Assembly (NCBI RefSeq): GCF_000341225.1
Contig: NZ_ANAC01000012.1
Coordinates: 186,001 to 250,000, forward strand
DNA from: Nocardiopsis alba DSM 43377
GTDB taxonomy: Bacteria > Actinomycetota > Actinomycetes > Streptosporangiales > Streptosporangiaceae
Direction of reading: 5' to 3'
Length of the DNA: 64,000 bases
The stretch's first letter is position 1, and every line of letters starts with the position of its first letter. Of the stretch, positions 24,698 through 32,560 are shown piece by piece. The notes under the pieces are model-generated. The model worked only from the letters and a program-made list of their open reading frames with translations. It ran no database searches and was not told the origin of the DNA. The translations under genes and the position numbers were made by a program.

Positions 24698-24760
24698 AAT
24701 AAGACTCTGTGGGAGAAATCCCAGGCGAAAGGGGTTGTGTCGCTCCGGGTTTCGTGTTGT

Positions 24761-24790
24761 TTGACGTTAGAAAGCCGACTTTCCTATGTT
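24761..24790 (+). promoter_or_regulatory. Promoter of the GntR gene with an operator between -35 and -10
   Basis: TTGACG at 24761-24766 and TATGTT at 24785-24790 are 18 bases apart. GAAAG-CCGA-CTTTC at 24770-24783 is a perfect inverted repeat lying within the spacer, well placed for autorepression. Transcription would begin near 24797. Confidence 0.65.
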
Positions 24791-24821
24791 CTGTGCCATG
24801 CAAGAGAGTGAGGAGGTGGGC

Positions 24822-25505
24822 GTGCGCAAGCCCGCCGAGTTCCCCCTGGGCACCCAGGAGCGCGTCGTCGAGCAGCTGCGTCGGGCGATCACCGGCGGTC
24901 TCCACGCTCCGGGCGACGCCCTGTCGGAGGTGGCCCTGGCCGAGGCCTACGGAGCCAGCCGCACCCCCGTCCGTGAGGCCCTCAAGCAGCTCCAGGTCGA
25001 TGGGCTGGTGGAGATTCGACCGAGGGTGGGCACCTTCGTGCGAGGGCTCTCCCGGCGCGAGGTCGTCGAGCTGTTCCAGATCAAGGAGGTGCTGGAGGGC
25101 TTGGGCGCGCGCCTGCTCGCCGGGCGGGGGAGGGTCGTCGAGGTCGACCGGCTGGAGGAGAACCTCTCGCGCGCCCGCCGGGCCCTGGCCGAGGGGGACC
25201 TGGACACCTGCGCGCGGCTGACCCACGAGTTCCACGACCTGGTGGTGCTCGGCGCGGACAACACGAGCCTGGTCCACCGGCATCGACGGCTGACCGACCA
25301 GCTGGCCTACCACCGTCTGGCGGCCGGCCCCTCACGACGCCCGAGGGCGTTCGAGAGCGCTTTGGACGAGCACCGGATCGTGCTCGACCGCGTCATCGAC
25401 AAGGACGGCTTCGGTGCGGAGGCGGCGATGCGCCATCACGCGCGCGCCGGAGAGCAGGCGGTGATGGCGGCCGACCCCTGGGGCGAGGACCTTCGGGAGG
25501 CGTGA
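24822..25505 (+). CDS. GntR-family (FadR/FCD subfamily) transcriptional regulator
   Basis: A 227-residue regulator with an N-terminal winged helix (about residues 8-75; SEVALAEAYGASRTPVREALKQLQVDGLVEIRPRVGTFV) and a helical FCD effector domain with histidine and aspartate metal ligands (HEFHDLVV, later DEHRIVLDRV and MRHHARAGEQ). GTG at 24822 is favoured because AGGAGG ends five bases upstream; ATG at 24798 would coincide with the expected transcription start and remains possible. It probably represses the divergent BCCT transporter and itself. The effector is unknown. Confidence 0.85.
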   Translation: MRKPAEFPLGTQERVVEQLRRAITGGLHAPGDALSEVALAEAYGASRTPVREALKQLQVDGLVEIRPRVGTFVRGLSRREVVELFQIKEVLEGLGARLLAGRGRVVEVDRLEENLSRARRALAEGDLDTCARLTHEFHDLVVLGADNTSLVHRHRRLTDQLAYHRLAAGPSRRPRAFESALDEHRIVLDRVIDKDGFGAEAAMRHHARAGEQAVMAADPWGEDLREA

Positions 25506-25586
25506 GCGGGCGGGGCCGGCGGTGATCCGTCCCGGATCGCTTCTAGGCGGGGCCGGAGCACTTCCGACCCCGCGTGTCATCCCGTC

Positions 25587-27005
25587 TCAGCGGCGCGGTC
25601 GTCGTCGCGGTCCGCGCGAGGAGGGGGCACGGCGTGGCGCGCGGGGCGCCGCGGTGGGCACCGAGACCGGCACCCCCGAGGGCTCACGGGCCCCGGTCAC
25701 CCTGGTCAGTTCCGGATCCTCGGCGTTCACCCGCACGGTATGCGGCTCGATCCGGGCCCGGCTCATCAACCGGGTCATGTCCCGTCGCTGGTTCTGTAGT
25801 ACGAGCGTGACCACGCTGCCGGACTCTCCCGCCCTGGCCGTGCGTCCGCCCCGGTGCAGGTAGTCCTTGTGGTCGGTGGGCGGGTCGATGTTGACGACCA
25901 GGTCCAATCCGTCCACGTGGATGCCGCGGGCCGCCACGTTGGTGGCGATCAGGGCCGTGACGTCCCCTCGCTTGAACTGGTCGAGGGTGCGGTTCCGTTG
26001 CGGCTGACTCCGGCCACCGTGCAAAGGCGCGGCGAGGACCCCGTTGGCCAGCAGGTGATCGGCCATACGGTCCACGGCGCGCTTGGTGTCGAGGAACATG
26101 ATCACCCGACCGTCACGGGCCGCGATCCGGGTGGCGATGTCCTGCTTGTCCATGAGCGACACGTGCATGACGTGGTGCTCCATGGTGGAGACCGCGCCCT
26201 CGGAGGCGTCGACCGAGTGGACCACCGGGTCGTTCAGGAAACGACGGACCAGCGTGTCGACGTTACGATCCAGGGTCGCCGAGAACAGCATGCGCCGACC
26301 GTCGGCCGGGACCTCTTGGAGGATCGCGGTGACCTGGGGCATGAACCCCATGTCGGTCATCTGGTCGGCCTCGTCCAGGACCGCCGACTCCACCCGGTCC
26401 AGGACGCAGTCGCCCCGCTCCATCAGGTCGCGCAGACGCCCGGGGGTGGCCACGACCAGGTGGACACCTCGCTGAAGGGCGCGGGCCTGACGGTGGATGG
26501 GCATACCGCCGACGACGGTGACCGTGCGCGCACCCACCGAACGGGCGTAGGGCTCCAGCGAATCCGCGACCTGTCCGGCCAGTTCACGGGTGGGCGCGAG
26601 CACCACGGCCAAGGGACGGCGGGGTTCGACGGCACGCCCTTCGAGCCGGGCGAGCAGGGCCAGGCCGAAGGCCAGGGTCTTACCCGAACCGGTCCGACTG
26701 CGGCCGAGCACGTCGCGCCCGGCCAGGGAGTTGGGCAGGGTCGCCGCCTGGATCTCGGACGGGACGGTCAGGCCCTGGCGGGCCAGGGTCCGCTTCAGCG
26801 GCGCGGGCATGTCCAGCGCCTCGAAGGAGGTCACCGGTGGGAGCGCGGGGGTGACGGTGACCGGAAGAGCGAACTCTCCGAAGGCGTTGCCCCCGGCCCG
26901 GGAGCGCCCGTCGAAGCGAGGACGCCGACCGCCCTGAGGACGTTGCCGGCCGTACCCCTGGGAGTGACGACCGCGGCTTGTGCCGGTGCGGGAGGGATGA
27001 CTCAT
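25587..27005 (-). CDS. DEAD-box RNA helicase
   Basis: A 472-residue cytosolic helicase with all core motifs in order: GRSRTGSGKT (motif I), PTRELAGQV, TPGRL, LDEADQM, FSATLD, then GRVIMFLDTKRAVDRMADHL, ATNVAARGIHVDGLDLVV and HRGGRTARAG. N- and C-terminal tails are Arg/Gly-rich and suit RNA binding, as in CsdA/RhlE relatives. It unwinds structured RNA in ribosome assembly or mRNA turnover, often at low temperature. The cold-shock protein gene lies directly upstream on the same strand with its own terminator between, so the two look like neighbouring cold-response genes. AAAGG six bases upstream supports the ATG. Confidence 0.88.
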   Translation of the reverse strand: MSHPSRTGTSRGRHSQGYGRQRPQGGRRPRFDGRSRAGGNAFGEFALPVTVTPALPPVTSFEALDMPAPLKRTLARQGLTVPSEIQAATLPNSLAGRDVLGRSRTGSGKTLAFGLALLARLEGRAVEPRRPLAVVLAPTRELAGQVADSLEPYARSVGARTVTVVGGMPIHRQARALQRGVHLVVATPGRLRDLMERGDCVLDRVESAVLDEADQMTDMGFMPQVTAILQEVPADGRRMLFSATLDRNVDTLVRRFLNDPVVHSVDASEGAVSTMEHHVMHVSLMDKQDIATRIAARDGRVIMFLDTKRAVDRMADHLLANGVLAAPLHGGRSQPQRNRTLDQFKRGDVTALIATNVAARGIHVDGLDLVVNIDPPTDHKDYLHRGGRTARAGESGSVVTLVLQNQRRDMTRLMSRARIEPHTVRVNAEDPELTRVTGAREPSGVPVSVPTAAPRAPRRAPSSRGPRRRPRR

Positions 27006-27177
27006 ATATGGCCTTTCGCCGGCGGTGTTCGCCGGGGGGCCTTCTGGCCTCGCAGGGGGAACCGGGTACGCCGGATGAATTGATCGGATGACCGCGCCGG
27101 GGTGAAGAATTCCGGGGCGCGATGACCGTCGATGCCGGTCGGAGAATCACGGCTGAGAAATCGACGGAAAAGAGAAA

Positions 27178-27215
27178 GCGGTGGGGTGCGACGCCCGGAG
27201 GGCGGACCCCACCGC
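27178..27215 (-). terminator. Intrinsic terminator of the cold-shock gene
   Basis: On the minus strand a perfect 10-bp stem, GCGGTGGGGT with ACCCCACCGC, is followed by a U-rich run (TTTCTCTTTTCC). It is one of the few in the window with a real U-tract. Confidence 0.8.
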
Positions 27216-27233
27216 TGGAGGAGCCGGGGCTCC

Positions 27234-27437
27234 CTAGATCAGGGTGATGTTCTCGGCCTGGGGGCCCTTGGGTCCGGCGACGGCGTCGAACTGCACGGCC
27301 TGGCCGTCGGCCAGCTCGCGGTAGCCGGTGGCCTGGATGTTCGAGTAGTGGGCGAAGACATCGGGGCCGCCGCCGTCCTGCTCGATGAAGCCGAAGCCCT
27401 TGTCCGCGTTGAACCACTTGACCTTGCCGGTCGCCAT
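27234..27437 (-). CDS. Cold-shock protein, CspA family
   Basis: A 67-residue single OB-fold protein with both RNA-binding motifs: KGFGFIEQ (RNP1) and VFAHYSNI (RNP2). It binds single-stranded nucleic acid as an RNA chaperone. ATG at 27435-27437 gives the canonical [10 protein letters not shown] start. The upstream region is unusually A+T-rich and strongly structured, as in cold-regulated csp leaders. It is followed by an intrinsic terminator and then the DEAD-box helicase gene. Confidence 0.95.
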   Translation of the reverse strand: MATGKVKWFNADKGFGFIEQDGGGPDVFAHYSNIQATGYRELADGQAVQFDAVAGPKGPQAENITLI

Positions 27438-27469
27438 AGGAGCGCCTCTCGTTCGGAGCATGAAGAAAA

Positions 27470-27574
27470 CCGCGGATGACGATTTTCCGTCACCGCGGTG
27501 ATCGCCGAAGAGTTGAAAATCCATCGGGCCACTACTGCAACTTCTCGAAATCTATCACAGGAAAAATTTCCTGT
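27470..27574 (-). promoter_or_regulatory. Structured leader and palindrome upstream of the cold-shock gene
   Basis: Two elements lie upstream of the csp start. CCGCGG and TGACG pair with CGTCA and CCGCGG (27470-27498) to form a hairpin with one bulged base. Further up, ACAGGAAAAATTTCCTGT at 27557-27574 is a perfect 18-bp palindrome next to TAGATT, a possible -10 on the minus strand (27554-27549). The stretch 27575-27731 holds nothing else I can support. Confidence 0.45.
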
Positions 27575-27731
27575 CTCGTTATTTCGGTGTGTCGAAGTGC
27601 ACTGGCGCGTGTGGTATCGAAACAGGGAAGAGTGTGCCGTGCCCGAAGAATTTCCTCGTTCTCGGGGGCTCGACGCGGGAGTCGGAGAAGCGCGGTCGAG
27701 GGGCGGTGCGAGCCCCCGTTCCGGAGCCCTT

Positions 27732-28295
27732 CTAGGCGGGGCCGTCGACCGTGTCGCCGCGCATGGCTGAGTAGACGCGCTCGGCGTAGTCGTCCAGCGT
27801 CTCCGAGCAGACGCGCAGTCGCTCGGCGGCGGTCCGGGCCTCGGGCAGGGCGAGGACGTCGCGCCGCTTCAGGTCGCGGAACCAGCGGCGCAGCCGGTCC
27901 AGGCTCTGCTCCTCCTCTTCGAGTTCGGCGAAGGTGAACTTCTCCTTGCCGATCTCCTTGGCGATCTCGTCCTCGAACTCGCCGCAGTCGGCCAGGAACT
28001 CGCGCCACTCGTCGACGCGCGCCTCGGTGAAGGCGTCCACCAGGAACGCGCGGGCCGCGGTGTCGCGCGGTTCGACGTCGTAGACCAGGACCCGGCCCTC
28101 GCCGGCCGCGGCCAGTTCGGCGGCGCGGTCCACGGCCTCACGGAAGGCCTCCGTCGCCGGCAGCGCCCAGGTGCCCTGGGACACGGGCACGGCGCCGGCG
28201 CGCCGTAGCTCACGCCAGACCGCGACCCGGTGTCGGGAGGGTCTGGCCGGTACCTGTACCACCGCGAGGGCCCACGGCATCGCATCGTCCGTCAC
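27732..28295 (-). CDS. ChrB N-terminal-domain protein, probable PaaX-like regulator
   Basis: A 187-residue protein. It starts with WALAVVQVPARPSRHRVAVWRELRRAGAVPVSQGTWALP, the winged-helix-like pattern shared by ChrB N-terminal and PaaX-type proteins, followed by a ferredoxin-like segment and a basic, helical C-terminus (EEEEQSLDRLRRWFRDLKRRDVL). ChrB regulators control chromate-resistance genes, but no ChrA exporter is nearby. Instead the divergent neighbour is an MFS transporter, with a perfect palindrome in its promoter, so this protein probably represses that transporter. The GTG at 28295 is chosen; ATG at 28280 is possible. Confidence 0.7.
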   Translation of the reverse strand: MTDDAMPWALAVVQVPARPSRHRVAVWRELRRAGAVPVSQGTWALPATEAFREAVDRAAELAAAGEGRVLVYDVEPRDTAARAFLVDAFTEARVDEWREFLADCGEFEDEIAKEIGKEKFTFAELEEEEQSLDRLRRWFRDLKRRDVLALPEARTAAERLRVCSETLDDYAERVYSAMRGDTVDGPA

Positions 28296-28398
28296 GGGAT
28301 CGACCGTAACACCGGATATCGGGGCGGTGGCCGGGGCATGCCCTCGGCCGGGGGCGCCTCTTCGGTAAGGGGAGCGGCCACCGAACGAGCGGCGTGGA

Positions 28399-28412
28399 GT
28401 AACAGGTGTTAC
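28399..28412. promoter_or_regulatory. Operator candidate between ChrB-like regulator and MFS transporter
   Basis: GTAACA-GG-TGTTAC is a perfect inverted repeat ending 11 bases before the MFS start codon. A half copy, GTAACA, lies at about 28306-28311 next to the regulator's own start. This layout suits one regulator controlling both genes. Confidence 0.6.
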
Positions 28413-28422
28413 ATTCGTAGTC

Positions 28423-29613
28423 GTGACATATTCTTCGTCGGCGCGTTCGGTCGCGCCCCTGTACCTCGCCGGCTTCACCACCGCCTTCGGCGCCCACGGC
28501 GTCGCCGGGGTCCTCGGGGTGGAGAGCGCCGACCTGGGCCTGTCGCTGCTCAAGCTCGGGCTGGTCCTGGCCCTGTACGACGTGGCCGAGGTGATCCTCA
28601 AACCGATCTTCGGGGCGCTCAGCGACCGGATCGGGGCCCGGCCCGTCATCGTCGGCGGACTGGCGGCCTTCTCCGCGGCCTCCCTGCTCGCCCTCCTCGC
28701 GCCGACCCCGCTCGTGCTGGCCCTCGCCCGCCTGGGCCAGGGCGCGGCGGCCTCCGCCTTCTCACCGGCCTCCTCGGCCGCCGTCGCGCGGCTGGCCGGC
28801 AAGGAACGCCTGGGACGTTCCTTCGGCCGCTACGGCGCCTGGAAGAGCCTCGGCTACGTCCTGGGTCCGATCATCGGAGTGGGGCTGGCCTACGTGTGGG
28901 GCATCGAGGCCCTCTACCTGGCGCTGGCGCTCCTGGCCGCCGTCGCCGCGGTCTGGGTCCTGGCCTCCGTCCCCGCACTGCCGGTCGTGCCCCGCCCCCG
29001 GTACACCGTCGCCGACCTGGTCCGGCAGACCACCGAACGCGGTTTCCTGGTACCCACCCTGCTGCTCGCCACCACCACCGCGATCCTCGGCGTCGCCGTC
29101 GGCTTCCTTCCCCTGCTGGCCACCCGGTTCGGTCTGAACCCGATGGTCGGGGCCGGCGCCGTCGCGCTGCTCGCGCTCGTCTCGACCCTCCTCCAGCCGC
29201 TCATCGGACGGATGCGCGACGAACGCCGGATCACCACCCGGGCCGGCGGTCCGGCCGGTCTCGCCCTCGCCGCCGCCGGACTGATCCTCCTCGCCCTGTT
29301 CCCCAACGCCGTCACGCTGTTCGTCTGCGCCGTGACCATAGGCCTCATGCTCGGCGTGGTCACCCCGCTGGCCTTCGCCCACCTGGCCGACGTCACCCCC
29401 GAGGAACGGATGGGCCGCACGATGGGCAACGCCGAACTCGGTCGGGAGATCGGCGACGCCGGTGGCCCACTGGTCGTCGGGGCGATCGCCACCGTCGCGT
29501 CCCTGCCGGTGGCCCTGATGTCCCTGGCCGCCGCCGGCCTGGCCTCCGGGGCCCTCAGCCGGTTCGCGCTCCAGGAGGAACCGGCACGGACCTCGAGCCC
29601 GGCGGACGACTGA
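28423..29613 (+). CDS. MFS transporter
   Basis: A 396-residue major facilitator with about 12 spans. The GALSDRIGARPVIVGG loop between spans 2 and 3 is the family signature; MRDERRITTRAGGPAG is the equivalent loop of the second half. GRTMGNAELGREIGDAGGP lies late in the protein. The substrate is unknown; drugs, metal complexes or metabolites are possible. It is divergent from the ChrB-like gene, and a 14-bp palindrome overlaps its promoter. The GTG start lies only 11 bases after the palindrome, so transcription and translation starts are close together. Confidence 0.85.
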   Translation: MTYSSSARSVAPLYLAGFTTAFGAHGVAGVLGVESADLGLSLLKLGLVLALYDVAEVILKPIFGALSDRIGARPVIVGGLAAFSAASLLALLAPTPLVLALARLGQGAAASAFSPASSAAVARLAGKERLGRSFGRYGAWKSLGYVLGPIIGVGLAYVWGIEALYLALALLAAVAAVWVLASVPALPVVPRPRYTVADLVRQTTERGFLVPTLLLATTTAILGVAVGFLPLLATRFGLNPMVGAGAVALLALVSTLLQPLIGRMRDERRITTRAGGPAGLALAAAGLILLALFPNAVTLFVCAVTIGLMLGVVTPLAFAHLADVTPEERMGRTMGNAELGREIGDAGGPLVVGAIATVASLPVALMSLAAAGLASGALSRFALQEEPARTSSPADD

Positions 29614-29652
29614 GGGGTGGTGCCCGAGACCCCGCTCCTCGGGCACCACCCC
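29614..29652. terminator. Strong bidirectional terminator
   Basis: A perfect 15-bp stem joins 29614-29628 and 29638-29652 around a nine-base loop, directly after the MFS stop codon and before the convergent reductase gene. Confidence 0.85.
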
Positions 29653-29704
29653 TTACTCATGGCCTACGCCTTCCACACCCCCGAGGTGGCGGCGTTCCTG
29701 GAGG

Positions 29705-30559
29705 TCATGAGTCGTCCCCGTCCCGTCGGAAGGTCCGGGCGACGTACTCGGAGAAGTCACGGGGACCGCGCCCCAGCGCCTCCCGGACACCGGAGGAGAT
29801 CCGGGCCTCCCGGCCGCGCCGGATGGCCGAGAGAGCCACGACCATCTCGCGGGCGCCGGCCTCGGACCAGCCCTCCTTCGTGAGCCCCTCGACGTACTCC
29901 TCCACCGACACCGGCTCGTAGCGCACCTCGCGGCCCAGGGCCGCGGAGATCTCACCGACCACCTCGGCCAGGGTCGAGGCCCGGGGGCCTCCCAGCTCAT
30001 AGGTCCGCCCGTGGTGACCCTCCCCGGTCAGGGCGGCCACGGCCACGTCGGCGATGTCCTCGGCGTCGATCCAGGTGACCGCGCCCTCCGCGGTGGGCAA
30101 CCGCAGCACACCGGAGCGGACCCCGTCCGCCAGCAGACCCTCGTCGAAGTTCTGCGCGAACCAGCCCGGCCGCAGGATCGTCCACTCCGTTCCGCCGGCC
30201 TTCACCGCCTCCTCCGCCCTCAGGTGCGAGGGGGTCTCCGTCACGTCCTCGAAGTAGTCGGGCTCGTCGATCCCCCGGGCCGACAGCAGGACCACCCGTC
30301 CCACGCCCAGTGCCTTCACACGCTTCGCGAACTCCGGCACCCTGGGGTTCTCGTCGCTCTGGACCAGGTACACCGCGCCGGCACCCTCCAGTACCCGGTC
30401 CCAGGTGTCGGTGTCGTTCCAGTCGAAGCGCCATTCGGAGGAGCGCGAGGCCGCCCGCACCTCGTGTCCACGTGCGCGCAGTCCGGCGACCACACGGCTT
30501 CCCGTCATGCCCGTCGCGGCGGTCACCAGGATCGGTCGCTGTTCCTTGTTCTGTGTCAT
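29705..30559 (-). CDS. NmrA-like NAD(P)-binding protein
   Basis: A 284-residue Rossmann-fold protein of the atypical short-chain dehydrogenase (NmrA/NAD(P)H-quinone-reductase-like) group. The nucleotide loop is TAATGMTGSRVVAGL near residue 13. ILRPGWFAQNF and TWIDAEDIADVAVAAL match the family's substrate side. The classic YxxxK pair is missing, as usual for this group, so it may be a reductase or a redox sensor. It is divergent from an AraC regulator whose start is 82 bases away, which probably controls it. Confidence 0.8.
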   Translation of the reverse strand: MTQNKEQRPILVTAATGMTGSRVVAGLRARGHEVRAASRSSEWRFDWNDTDTWDRVLEGAGAVYLVQSDENPRVPEFAKRVKALGVGRVVLLSARGIDEPDYFEDVTETPSHLRAEEAVKAGGTEWTILRPGWFAQNFDEGLLADGVRSGVLRLPTAEGAVTWIDAEDIADVAVAALTGEGHHGRTYELGGPRASTLAEVVGEISAALGREVRYEPVSVEEYVEGLTKEGWSEAGAREMVVALSAIRRGREARISSGVREALGRGPRDFSEYVARTFRRDGDDS

Positions 30560-30628
30560 GGGACAGAGTCAACCGGCTCCGATTGAGACGATCCATGGTT
30601 CATGAGCTCAAGGCGATATTCGAACGTC

Positions 30629-30643
30629 TACGATCGAGGGATG
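30629..30643 (+). promoter_or_regulatory. Leaderless promoter of the AraC gene
   Basis: TACGAT at 30629-30634 ends six bases before ATG at 30641, so transcription should begin at or beside the start codon. The GAGGG touching the ATG is too close to act as a ribosome site. Confidence 0.45.
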
Positions 30644-31597
30644 GACGTACTCTCCGACCTCCTGGACGGGGTCCGGGCCCGAGGGGCCCTGTTCAGCAAA
30701 TCGATCATGAACCCGCCCTGGGGGGTCCGCTTCGCCCACGACTCACCGCTGACCCTGGTCACCATGGTGCGCGGACGGGCCTGGATCGTCCCCGAAGAGG
30801 GCACGCCCCTCGAGCTGGCCACCGGCGACACCGCCATCCTGCGCTCGCCCGGCCCCCACACCATCGCCCACCCCGCCGACGCCCCCACCAGCTGCGTCGT
30901 CCTGGACGGGAGCCGGTGCCTGGGTCCGGACGGCGCGCCCCTGACCGAGGAGGCCGACCTGGGGTTGCGCACCTACGGAACCTCCACGGACGCCCCCGAC
31001 CTCCTCCTCAGCGGCTCCTACGAGGTGGCCGGAGACCTCAACCGGCGCCTGCTCTCGGCCCTGCCCCCGGTCCTGATGGTCCCCGCCGACCACTGCCACG
31101 ACGGCCTGGGCGCCCTCATCCAGGAGGAGATCGACTGCCCGGCCCCCGGCCAACAACTGGTCCTGGACCGCCTCCTGGACCTGGCCCTGATCTCCCGCCT
31201 GCGCGTCTGGTTCACCTCACCCGGCGTCCGTCCGCCCGCCTGGTACACGGCCATGGCCGATCCGATCGTGGGCCGGGCCCTGCGCCTGATGCACAACCGG
31301 CCCGCCCACCCCTGGACCGTGGCCTCCCTGGCCGACCACTGCGGGGTCTCGCGCGCCTCCCTGGCCCGCCACTTCACCGCCCTGGTCGGCACCCCGCCGA
31401 TGACCTATCTGGCGGAGTGGCGGGTCGACCTGGCCGCGGAACGACTGCGCGGCACCGACGAGACCGTGGACGCCATCGCCCGAGGGGTCGGTTACTCCAC
31501 CGCCTTCGCGCTCAGCGCCGCCTTCAAACGCGTACGCGGGGTGACCCCCACCGAACACCGTCGAAGCCCGCTCCCGGCCACCGGACAGGTCGCCTAA
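30641..31597 (+). CDS. AraC-family regulator with cupin sensor domain
   Basis: A 318-residue regulator. Residues about 1-185 form a cupin-6-type sensory domain (MNPPWGVRFAHDSPLTLVTMVRGRAW, then LATGDTAILRSPGPHTIAHP). Residues about 215-315 hold two AraC helix-turn-helix units (SLADHCGVSRASLARHFTALVGTPPMTYLAEWRVDLAAERL and VDAIARGVGYSTAFALSAAFKRVRGVTPTEHRR). It probably activates the divergent NmrA-like gene. Its TAA stop overlaps the converging TAG of the kinase gene by two bases. ATG at 30641 is chosen over 30602 on family alignment and promoter geometry. Confidence 0.85.
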   Translation: MDVLSDLLDGVRARGALFSKSIMNPPWGVRFAHDSPLTLVTMVRGRAWIVPEEGTPLELATGDTAILRSPGPHTIAHPADAPTSCVVLDGSRCLGPDGAPLTEEADLGLRTYGTSTDAPDLLLSGSYEVAGDLNRRLLSALPPVLMVPADHCHDGLGALIQEEIDCPAPGQQLVLDRLLDLALISRLRVWFTSPGVRPPAWYTAMADPIVGRALRLMHNRPAHPWTVASLADHCGVSRASLARHFTALVGTPPMTYLAEWRVDLAAERLRGTDETVDAIARGVGYSTAFALSAAFKRVRGVTPTEHRRSPLPATGQVA

Positions 31598-32526
31598 CGA
31601 CTTTCCAGGGCGCTTTCGACGGCGGCGTACCTTCGGGGGATCCGGTGCCGCCCCTCGTCCATCCACAGACAGTCCTGGAGCATCCGCACCCGGGTCCAGG
31701 CGCGGGCACGGTCACGATCCAGGCCGGCGGCCGCCGTGAGGACGTCGAACCGGCGCCGCACCGCGCCGACCGGATCGCCGCTCCTCTCGGCCTCCTCCCA
31801 TCGGTTGCGCAGCGCGGGCAGGAGATCGAAGCAGGGGTCGCCGGCCAGCGGCTTGGGGTCGATGGCCAACCACGCGCCCCGACGGGGATCCTCCTCGCCC
31901 GGGCGAGGGGACAGCACGTTGTCGTAGTGCAGGTCCCAGTGGATCAGACGGTCACCGGCCTCGTCGGCCAGTTCGTCGGCGAGGGTGATCCACGCCGCGA
32001 ACGTCGGGCGTCCCTCGGGTTCGATCTCCCTCAGCCGCCGGCGCCCCTGGACGACGATGTCGCGTGTGACCTCCCCCAGATCGCGCAGCCCCGGGGGAGC
32101 CGGATGGGCGGAGAGCCTCGCCAGCAGGGCACCGATCTCCTCCAACGCCGACTCCAGCGGGAGGCCGTCGAGATCGCGTCCGGAATCCAGGGCCTCCAAC
32201 AGCAGCGACCCGTCCTCGGGATCGTGGTCCAGCAGCCGGACCGCGCCGTCGCCGTCCCACGCCCGCAGCGCGATCGGCTCACCCGCCGTCTCCTCGTCGA
32301 GCGGCTGGAGCTTGAGCACGGCATCGGTGCCGTCGGGACGGCGGACCGGAAGGACCAGCGCGATGGCGCCGTGCATGGGGGCTCCGGTCACGGTCAGCTC
32401 CCATCGGTCGATCCTGCGGGCCGCCAGCAAGGGGAGCGAACGTACCCAGTCCGCCCCGAAGAACCCGGTGAGGCTCTCCACCAGACCGGCGGGCACGGTG
32501 ACGGGGCGGGGGGTGATCTCGTCCAA
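31594..32526 (-). CDS. Aminoglycoside/hydroxyurea antibiotic resistance kinase, APH(6)/hur type
   Basis: A 310-residue small-molecule kinase. The catalytic loop reads HWDLHYDNVL with Asp198 and Asn203, and the metal-binding aspartate is in AIDPKPL (Asp223). WELTVTGAPMHGAIALVLPVRRPDGTDAVLKLQ holds the ATP-site lysine. The family includes streptomycin 6-phosphotransferases and hydroxyurea kinases; many chromosomal members have never been shown to confer resistance. It is third in a minus-strand row with P450 and xylanase genes, starting 34 bases after the xylanase stop. Confidence 0.85.
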   Translation of the reverse strand: MDEITPRPVTVPAGLVESLTGFFGADWVRSLPLLAARRIDRWELTVTGAPMHGAIALVLPVRRPDGTDAVLKLQPLDEETAGEPIALRAWDGDGAVRLLDHDPEDGSLLLEALDSGRDLDGLPLESALEEIGALLARLSAHPAPPGLRDLGEVTRDIVVQGRRRLREIEPEGRPTFAAWITLADELADEAGDRLIHWDLHYDNVLSPRPGEEDPRRGAWLAIDPKPLAGDPCFDLLPALRNRWEEAERSGDPVGAVRRRFDVLTAAAGLDRDRARAWTRVRMLQDCLWMDEGRHRIPRRYAAVESALESR

Positions 32527-32560
32527 GAGGTCTTCCTCGTGGTGGATGCGCGGGCGGGGG

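Noticed and set aside
27557-27574. Cold-shock leader palindrome as a transposon end
   Set aside because: No second copy or paired end in the window; an operator or RNA structure is simpler.
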